Both the position numbers and the translations under genes were made by a program. From the NCBI RefSeq assembly GCF_035582795.1, contig NW_027445651.1:430970-494969 (forward strand): a stretch of 64,000 bases of DNA, in the 5' to 3' direction. Source of the DNA: Mycteria americana. Its lineage: Eukaryota > Chordata > Aves > Ciconiiformes > Ciconiidae. Below the pieces are notes generated by a model that saw nothing but the letters and a program-made list of their open reading frames with translations, made no database searches and was not told the origin of the DNA. Within the stretch, counting starts at the first letter, position 1, and each line of letters opens with the position of its first letter. Below are positions 56,565 to 64,000 of the stretch, piece by piece.

Positions 56565-57800
56565 TAGTAAAAATTGAGGCACAGAAGGCATTCAGCCCCT
56601 AAGCCTTTTCAATGCTACCTGTCCTTACAGAAGCCTTGTTGCCATTGACATCCCTCACCAGATTCAGTTCCACTTGAGCTTTGACTTTCCTAATCCCATC
56701 CCTGCATGCTTTGACAGTGTCTCTGTATTCCTCGCAGGTTACCCATCCTTGTTTCCATCTCCTTTATGCTTCCTTCTTGTGTTTTGGTTTTGCCAGGAGC
56801 TCCTTGTTCATCCATACAGGCCTCCTGGCATATTTGCCTGGCTTTCTGTACGTTGAGATGGACTGCTTTTGAGCTTGGAGGAGGTGATCCTTGGCTATTA
56901 ACCAGCTTTCTTGGGCCCCTCTGGCCTCCAGGGCCTTATCCCATGGCACTCTCCAAGCAGATCTTTAAAGAGACGGAAGTCGGCTGTCCTGAAGTCCTGG
57001 GTTCTGAGCTTGCTATTTACCTTCCTCCCTCCCCTCAGGATCCTGAACTCCACCATCTCCTTGCCACTGCAGCCAAGGCTGCCTTTGATCTTCACATCCC
57101 CAACAAGCCCTTCCTTCTTGGTGTGTATGAGGTCCAGCAGAGCACCTGTCCTCCTTGGCTCCTCTGTCACTTGGGTGATGAAGCTGTCATCCATGCACTC
57201 CAGGAACCTCCTGGCTTGCTTATGTCCTGCTGTGTTTTCCCTCCAACAGATACCGCAGTGGTTGAAGTTCCCCATGAGGACCAGGGCCTGTGAATGTGAG
57301 GCTGCTCCTCTCTGCCTGTAGAGGGTCTCATCCGCTGGTTGTTCCTGGTCAGGCAGCCTGTATCAGACACTCACTACAATGTCACCTTTACCTGTCTTCT
57401 CTTTAATGCTTACCCATAAGCTCTCAGTTGGCACATCATCCACCCCCAGGCAGAGCTCCATGCACTCCAACTGCTCTCTCACAGAAAGGGAAAGTCCCCA
57501 TCCTCCTCTTCTCTGCCTGTCCTTCTGAAACAGCCTCTATCCCTCCAGTGCAACATGCCAGTCACAGGAGCCATACCACACCGTCTCTGTGATCCCAACA
57601 TGATCGTGGCCCTGCAACTGCACCCAGATCTCTAACTCCTCGTGTTTATTCCCCATACTGCGTGCATTAGTGTACAGGCACTTGACAGGGGCACCCCAGC
57701 ATGTTGACTTCCTAGAAAGGGTTTTGGCAATTTCTCCACAATGATGCCTTGCAGGCACTTCCTTGCTTCCATGCAACTGCTAGGGGTGACCCCACTTCAG
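56565..57800 (-). mobile_element. CR1 LINE, ORF2 endonuclease part, unit II
   Basis: Counterpart of 29330-30660, with a GNFNHCGICWREN block (57245-57275), LLDLIHTKKEGLVGD and CLYTNARSMGNKHEELE. It is more decayed than its unit I copy between about 57300 and 57600. Confidence 0.85.
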
Positions 57801-57914
57801 CCCTGTTTCCTTCATCTTGTCCTCCCTTCCTGGCACATCACCCCAGGCCCTTTGCTCATCACCTGTGTCCATCAGTCCCTCACAGGGCTGCTGGGTACTC
57901 TCTCCCTCCCCCAT

Positions 57915-58640
57915 CATTCCTAGTTTATAAGCCCTCCTTATCAGGTCAGCCATCCTACTGGCAAAGCTAACTTGGCCCTGCTTGGTGAGGTGGATCCCAC
58001 ATCTCCTGGGCAGATGCTGCTCTGCAATCAGGTTCCCATGGTTGTAGGACCCGACCCCCTGTCACCAACTCCAGTTCCACAGCCAGTTATTGACCTGCAT
58101 TATCAGTGCTCTCCTCCTCACACCCTTTCCCCTCACCAGCAGGATTGAGGACAGCACTACCTGGACCCATGTGCCCTGGACTACTTCCCGTGGAGCTCTG
58201 TCATCACTTTTGATTCTGTCCAAGTTTCCCCTAGCATATCATTTGTGCCCATAAGGAATAACAGCAGGGGGTAGTGGTCAGAGAGCCGAGCAAGCTTTGG
58301 CAGTCCCTCCATAACATTCCAGATGTGGGCCCCTGGCAGGCAGCAAAGCTCTCTAGGTGACAGGCCAAGTTGGCATATCGGTGCCTCTGTCCCCTGTAGC
58401 AGAGAGTCACCCATAAGGATCACGCGCCGCTTCTTCCTGGTGGCCGTGCATGGTTTAGGGTCAGGCGGACCAGATCCTTTGCTTCAAGGCACGTCTGGCT
58501 CCTCTTTAACTTTGAGGACGGTGAACCGATTTTGTAGTTGTAAGCCCTTAGGTGGAGCAGGAGCCTGCCGCTTGGTGCCAGAAGTCACCAGCTTCCATCC
58601 TGAGATTGTTCCCTGGGGATCTGCTTTTGAGGGCTTTAGA
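57915..58640 (-). mobile_element. CR1 ORF1 (esterase-like) remnant, unit II
   Basis: Same as 30770-31490, with GDSLLQGTEAPICQ and FLMGTND blocks unchanged. Confidence 0.65.
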
Positions 58641-58649
58641 ATCTATGAG

Positions 58650-59861
58650 TGGTGGTCACTTTTTAAGAACCACCTTTTAAAAGCACAGGAGCAGGCAATT
58701 CCATTGTGTTGTAAAGTAAGCAAGCAGGGCAGAAGACCAGCTTGGCTGAAGAGGGATCTCCTCATGGAACTCAAGAGGAAAATTGTACAATCTCTGGAAG
58801 CAAAGTCAGGCTTCACACGAAGATTACAGAGCTGTGGTTCGCATATGCAGGGAGAAGACAGAAAAGGCCAAAGCCGAACTAGAGTTGAGACTGGCCAGTG
58901 TTGTGTCAGACAACAGGAAGGGCTTTTTTAAGTATGTTAACAGCAAGAGGAGGTCTAAAGAAAACATTGGACCAATACTTGATGAAGATGGTCACCTGAG
59001 AAACAGGGATGAAGAAAAAAACAGAGACACTCAATGCTTTTTTTGCCTCATTCTTTAATAATACTGATAGACCTTGGGCTGCCTGGTCCTCTGAGTTGGA
59101 GGACCATGACTGCAGGAACAGTGACTTTCCATTTGTGGACACTGAAATTGTAAGGGACCAGCTATATGAGCTGAATGTTCACAAGCCTGTGAGGCCAGAT
59201 GGGATTCAGCCCAGAGTACTGAAGGAGCTGACAGATGTTACGGCAGGACCTCTCTCCATCACCTACCAAACGTCTTGGGAGTCTGGGGAGGTCCCTGCTG
59301 ACTGGAAGCTGGCCAATGTTATTCCAGTCTACACGAAGGGTGTGAGGGATGTCCCAGGGAACTACAGACCTGTTTGTCTCATCTCATCAGTTCCTGGAAA
59401 AATTATGGAGAAGGTCATGCTGGGTGCTGTTGGAAGGCATTTAAAGGACAATGCAATCATCAGGCACAGTTACTTGGGTTTACAAAGGGAAAGTCCCGTG
59501 AAACTAATTTGATATCCTTCTATGATAAGGTCACCCACCCAGTGGAGGAAGGGAAGGTGGTGGATGTGGTTTTTCTGGATTTTAGTAAGGCTCTGCATAC
59601 TGTCCCTTACAGCATCCTTCTGGACAAGGCGTCCAACTGTGAGATGACCAGGTACACAGTGCGATGGGTGAAGAACTGGCTGAACAGCAGGCTCAAAGGG
59701 TTGTAGTGAATGGGGCTACACCTGGCTGGCGACCCATCACCTGCGGTGTTCCTCAGGGCTCAATTCTAGGGCCAGTGCTGTTCAATATCAGTGATCTGGA
59801 TGCAGGAGTTGAACGTACCATGAGCAGTTTTGTTGATGATACCAGACTGGGAGGTGCCTAA
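58650..59861 (+). mobile_element. CR1 ORF2 reverse transcriptase part, unit II
   Basis: Same as 31500-32709. The FVDD box and frameshifts are shared. One 3-bp difference (atcatcagttcc versus atcggttcc) lies at about 59385. Confidence 0.85.
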
Positions 59862-59904
59862 AACTCAGTGATGCACCCTGTGAAGTTTACTGTTAAAACG
59901 AAAA

Positions 59905-59997
59905 TATTCATAGGATCATGGACTCATAGGATGGTTTAGGTTGGGAGGGACCTTTAAAAGGTTGTCTAGTCCAACCCCTCCTGCCATGGGGGTTTAT
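59905..59997 (-). mobile_element. Short CR1 3' tail, unit II
   Basis: Same as 32755-32845. Confidence 0.8.
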
Positions 59998-60115
59998 ATT
60001 CATAAAATCTTTAAACTTTGCTGTCTGTAGTGTCCATTTGAGAAATATGTTGGGGTGGGGTGGGCTGAGCTTAAAGAGCACACACTAAGCCGAGCAGTTG
60101 GGTTGTAAACTTTAT

Positions 60116-60397
60116 TTACAGAATACATTTATGAAAATGGCTGCAAGAGATGCTGGTCTGGGTCTTCTGAAACTTATTTTGAGTAGCTGTGGTCATGGAG
60201 AAAGCTCCATCTTCATCTTTTACAAAATGCATCAGCATCTGATCATTTTGTACTAGACTGTTAGAATACAGTTTTAAAATCTGTTCAAAAGATAATCCCT
60301 CGTAACGGTGATGTAGGAAAAAGAGAGAGTGGTATCCACAGGCCATGGAGGAGGGGATGCTGCAGTTGCTTCCTCTGGAAAGCAATATCTGTAGCAT
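60116..60397 (-). pseudogene. Polinton-type protease relic, C-terminal half
   Basis: It carries MACGYHSLFFLHHR and QNDQMLMHFVKD, as in the unit I relic. At about 60408 homology stops abruptly, so the His-containing N-terminal half is absent. Confidence 0.65.
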
Positions 60398-60439
60398 TAT
60401 GCTTTAAAAAGCAAAAAGCATAAGTTTAAAAACTTTCCC

Positions 60440-61135
60440 AGTTTATAACCCTCCTTATCAGGTCAGCCATCTTACTGGCAAAAATAACTTTGTCCTGTTT
60501 GGTGAGGTGGATCCCACACCTCCTGAGCAGACGCTGCTCTGCAAAAAGAGTCCCTTGGTTGTAGGACCCAAAACGCTGTCACCAATTCCAGCTCCACAGG
60601 CAGTTATTGACCTGAATTATCAGTGCCTTCCTCCTCACACCCCTTCCCTTCTCCAGCAGGATTGATGACAGCACTACCTGGGCCCACATGCCCTTGACTA
60701 CTGCCTGCAGAGCTCTGTCATCACTTTTGATTCTGTCCAGGTTTCTCCTAGCCGTATCATCTATGCCCATAAAGAATAATAGCGGGGGGGGCAGTCAGAG
60801 GGCTGAATGACCTTCATCAGTCGCTCCACAATATCCGGGATCTGGGCCCCTGGCAGGCAGCAAAGCTCTCTAGGTGACAGGACAGGTTGGCAGATTGGTG
60901 CCTCTGTCCCCTGTAGCAGTCAGTCACCCATAAGTGTCACTTGCTGCTTCTTCCTGGTGGCCTTGCATGGTTTAGGGTCAGGCGGACCAGATCCTTTGCT
61001 TCAAGGCACATCTGGCTCCTCTTTAACTTTGAGGAGGTGAAACTATTTTGTAGTTGTAAGCCCTTAGGTGGAGCAGGAGCCTTCCGCTTGGTGCCACAAG
61101 TCACCAGCTTCCATCCTTCAACTTCTCCAGAGATT
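60440..61135 (-). mobile_element. CR1 ORF1 remnant, third copy
   Basis: It resembles 30790-31450 but is clearly diverged. The - strand reads MGIDDTARRNLDRIKSDDRAL. Its presence directly at the unit II end suggests that the breakpoint lies in CR1 sequence. Confidence 0.65.
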
Positions 61136-61139
61136 GCAC

Positions 61140-61640
61140 TTACCTTGTCTACCTAGGGGTAGACACTGCCTGCTTCTCCACTGCATTTGGGGTCGGGGGC
61201 TCTTCAAGATGTTGCATCTCGGAGAAAATTCTGCCTACCTCCCTATCAACTTCTCTAATGCTGCACAGTTGGCTCACTTGCAACCACTGGACAGCTGATG
61301 AATGCCAACCCCTTGCTGTCTGTTATGCCTGAGAAAATTCTGTGATGTTCACAGTTGCTGGCAACTGCTGTATTGGGAAGTGCTCTGGAAGTATCCTTTC
61401 ATCAAATTTGTGGAGGACTTAAGTTTTGCTCTTCTGCTCATTGCAGGGCTTTTGGTAAAGCAATGACGGGCTGTGTGAAAAAATGGATCTGGTACCTGCA
61501 AATCAGCTGGAGCAGCTATGGCTGCTGCCATTACCTGGGGAAGACATGAGGGCTGATACAGACCACTCTTTGGATGCTGAAATGAGGGACATGTTCCAGA
61601 AACACAGAGTGCTTCTAACTGAGCACTTCCTGGTCCAAAG
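61140..61640. other. Unassigned, one protein-like stretch
   Basis: A + frame at 61483-61690 (MDLVPANQLEQLWLLPL ... LTEHFLVQRRRK) looks protein-like but has no family I can name. It may be part of the eroded Polinton, without proof. Confidence 0.25.
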
Positions 61641-61650
61641 GAGGCGCAAA

Positions 61651-62030
61651 GCCAATCACAAGGCTGCCGCAGAACATGTTTGTTTGATGGTGTCAAGAAG
61701 GTGCTGTCAGCCAGTCACAGTGCAGTATGAAAACACATGGGAAATGCCACATCCAGAGTGGCAGCCTCCCTGTATCTAATGGTAAGGGGCTGCCTTTTCT
61801 GACATGCTTCCGGGTAAAATGGGAGGGGTGCCTAGTGCTGCTAGCCAGTCACAGGGCTGCCTGAGAACACAGAGCTATGACAGTATCAAGAAATGGCCAC
61901 CAGTCAGTCACAGAGCAGTGTGATGTTTACAAAATGGGAGATCTCTGCTGTAAAATAGCAACGCCTGCTCCTAAAATGGTGGTCGAGAAAAAAAAGGCTT
62001 CCCCTGTGTCTCTAGGGGAAGGGCCTTATA
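61651..62030. repeat. Diverged tandem repeat, 193-bp period, two units
   Basis: gccaatcacaaggctgcc at 61651 aligns with gccagtcacagggctgcc at 61844, and cagtcacag at 61712 aligns with cagtcacag at 61905, both 193 bp apart. Matching text (tcaagaa, agcagtgtg, aaaatggga) lies between. Confidence 0.6.
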
Positions 62031-63048
62031 GGTCTGAGGTATGTCCAGGTAAACCTGAAGGCATAGCAGGTCCTGTCAGCCAATCGTAACAATGCACATG
62101 ACCAGAAAAGGGGAGGGACTTTCAGGGTCTGCGGAGGCTGCTGGGAAGGGGGTGGATTTCCTCTGGAAGCTGGCGGGCGGGGAACCTGTCACATCGCATC
62201 TTGGGTATCAGTGGTACCTGCACTACTCATGTCAGTCACTTAAGGACACGGCAAATGGGTGCCATGTAGTCACGAATGGACTGATGGTAATTGTTCCAGA
62301 GGGATACTCACTTTTTAGGTGTCTCATCATAGCTCAGCTCTCTTGAGCAAACGCATCAACAGCTGTCACCCAGCTTTCCCTCATCTTTCCCACCACACAT
62401 ACCAAGGTCTCTGTTGAATTTTTATCCTACAGCCCGTAAGCACTTTGGACATTCACCTTAGGCAAATAAGAATGAAGCAATTAAGTACCGATGAACCCAG
62501 GAATTACCAGATGTATAACGAGTTGCAATGGGAGTCAGGCCTTGCATGGCAGTGGTTCATTCCACCAAACCAGAAGAGTATTTCAGAGCTCTGCCAGGTC
62601 CTCTTTACTCTGATCTAACGTGCTCCTCAGCTCTGGCAGGGTCCGTCCTTCAACGGTGGTAAGCTGGTGACCTTCATTCACTGTTTTTCCCTCCTCTACC
62701 ACAGAGACGAGGGCTGTGGCCCACCACAGCTTGAGCTCCCGCCTCGTGCCTGGGTAGTTGATTCCTTCTGGACATGGCAAAGCTCTTCCAAACAGGACAA
62801 CGTGTTGCCGCTATAGTAACACAAACATAATCAAGCAAGGAAATGGTGAGGGAGAGGACCTAGAAGATGGCTGGGGCTGACAAGGCTCCCTCTAAGTTCT
62901 TTCCAGAGAATCAAAAATCTGGAATTAATGTTGGAAAGAAAGAAATCATGCAAGGAAGACTAGCACAGCTCAGAGTGAAGAAGGAACACATTGAAAACTG
63001 TTGTTACATCATCTTCTTCCAGCATTCAGTGACCCAGGTCAGAAATAG
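62031..63048. other. No recognisable gene
   Basis: Nothing recognised before the satellite. Confidence 0.4.
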
Positions 63049-63057
63049 ATGAACAGA

Positions 63058-64000
63058 AAAAGAGAAGGCAAGGCAAGACAAGGCAAGGCAAGGCAAGAGA
63101 AAGCAAGGCAACACAAGGGAAATCAAGGCAAGGAAACACAAGGCAAGACAAGGAAGGGCAGGACAGGGCAGGACAGGGCAAGGCAAGGCAGGGCAGGGCA
63201 GGGCACGGCATGGCAGGGCACGGCAGGGCAGGGCAGGGCAGGGCAGGGTAAGATCAGGCAAGCAAAGGCAGGGCAACGCAAAGCAAGGCAGGGCAAGGCA
63301 AGGCAGGGCAGGTCAAGGCAAGGCAAGGAAAGGCAAGGCAAGGCAAGGAAATGCAAGGCAAGGCAATGCAATGCAGGCAGGTCAAGGCAAGGAAAGGCCA
63401 GACAAGGCAGGGCAGGGCAGGGCAGGGCAGGGCAGGGCAGGGCAGGGCAAGGCAAGGCAAGGAAAGGAAAGGAAAGGCAGGGCAGGGAAGTGTAGGGCAA
63501 GGCAAGGCAAGGCAGCGCAGGGCAGCACAGGGAAGGCCAAGGCAAGGCAGCGCAGGGCAGCACAGGGAAGGCCAAGGCAAGGCAAGGCAAGGCAAGACAG
63601 GGCAGGGCAGGGCAGGGCAGGGCAGGGCAGGGTGGGGCAGGGCAAGGCAAGGCAAGGTAGAGAGAGAAGAGAAGAGAAGAGAAGAGAAGAGAAGAGAAGA
63701 GAAGAGAAGAGAAGAGAAGAGAAGAGAAGAGAAGAGAAGAGAAGAGAAGAGAGAGAAGAGAAGAGAAGAGAAGAGAAGAGAAGAGAAGAGAAGAGAAGAG
63801 AAGAGAAGAGAGAGAAGAGAAGAGAAGAGAAGAGAAGAGAAGAGAAGAGAAGAGAAGAGAAGAGAAGAGAAGAGAAGAGAAGAGAAGAGAAAAGGGAAGG
63901 GAAGGGAAGGGAAGGGAAGGGAAGGGAAGGGAAGGGAAGGGAAGGGAAGGGGAAGGGAAGGGAAGGGAAGGGAAGGGAAGGGAAGGGAAGGGAAGGGAAG
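63058..64000. repeat. Pentanucleotide satellite: GGCAA/GGGCA, then GAAGA, then GAAGG
   Basis: 63058-63658 is built from GGCAA and GGGCA-type pentamers with higher-order variation. 63660-63890 is AGAAG repeats with two phase slips (near 63750 and 63808). 63891-64000 is GGGAA repeats to the window edge. From 63660 on the + strand is purine only. Long open frames on both strands follow from the 5-base period lacking stops. Confidence 0.95.

Larger units (their letters stand above)
57670..60408. repeat. Near-identical block shared with 30520-33257
   Basis: Partner of the unit I block. It spans the CR1 ORF1 piece, the + strand CR1 RT and the C-terminal half of the protease relic. Confidence 0.8.

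Noticed and set aside
63049-63655. Open frames of 130-175 codons on both strands
   Set aside because: They arise because the pentamer repeats contain no stop in any phase; the translations are low-complexity and not genes.
1-64000. TCR J, D or C segments
   Set aside because: I looked for FGxG-coding J motifs with 12-RSS and for constant-domain exons and saw none.
1-64000. CRISPR arrays, rRNA or tRNA genes
   Set aside because: No regularly spaced identical repeats with unique spacers and no tRNA/rRNA-like sequence. The only tRNA-related match is the proviral primer-binding site.

Overview
This looks like vertebrate, and specifically bird, genomic DNA. Four feather-type beta-keratin (corneous beta-protein) genes or relics, many CR1 LINE pieces and three solo LTRs of the type beginning TGTCGTGGTTTAA all point to a bird, probably neoavian; I cannot name the species. 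The window also holds T-cell receptor V segments, so I read it as part of a TCR alpha/delta V array interleaved with keratin copies. No J, D or C segment was seen.

Layout. V segments are on the + strand and all keratin copies are on the - strand. 3.8-4.2k: keratin relic K1. 8.1-9.4k: V-leader relic and olfactory-receptor relic. 10.6-11.5k: intact V1. 12.5-13.4k: V5 pseudogene split by a solo LTR. 14.66-19.35k: defective gammaretrovirus-like provirus on the - strand. 20.8-22.1k: flank remnants without a keratin or V body. 24.8-26.1k: intact V3. 27.66-28.03k: keratin K2. 29.0-33.5k: Polinton/Maverick-like polymerase and protease remnants with several CR1 pieces between them. 35.6-35.9k: keratin relic K3. 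40.4-41.6k: second leader and OR relics. 42.8-43.7k: intact V2. 51.0-52.2k: intact V4. 53.6-53.9k: keratin relic K4. 56.0-60.4k: second Polinton/CR1 block. 60.4-61.1k: a further CR1 ORF1 piece. 63.05-64.0k: purine-rich pentanucleotide satellite running off the end.

The window is close to a two-fold tandem repeat of one ~26-30 kb unit, keratin(-) / V family A(+) / V family B(+) / keratin(-) / Polinton-CR1: unit I ~3.0-33.3k, unit II ~34.7-60.4k. Identity is mosaic. The stretches ~4.6-12.3k/36.2-44.5k and ~30.5-33.26k/57.65-60.4k are nearly identical, while the V3/V4, K2/K4 and intervening parts are clearly more diverged.

Most notable observations: (1) an almost canonical CTCF motif 53 bp 3' of the RSS nonamer of both family-A V segments, also retained in a V-less relic; (2) fossil Polinton pieces inside the repeated unit; (3) V1/V2 divergence that is mostly replacement and clustered at the CDRs inside a near-identical duplication; (4) four keratin copies each altered by a different lesion. 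All readings are by eye; no database search was run.
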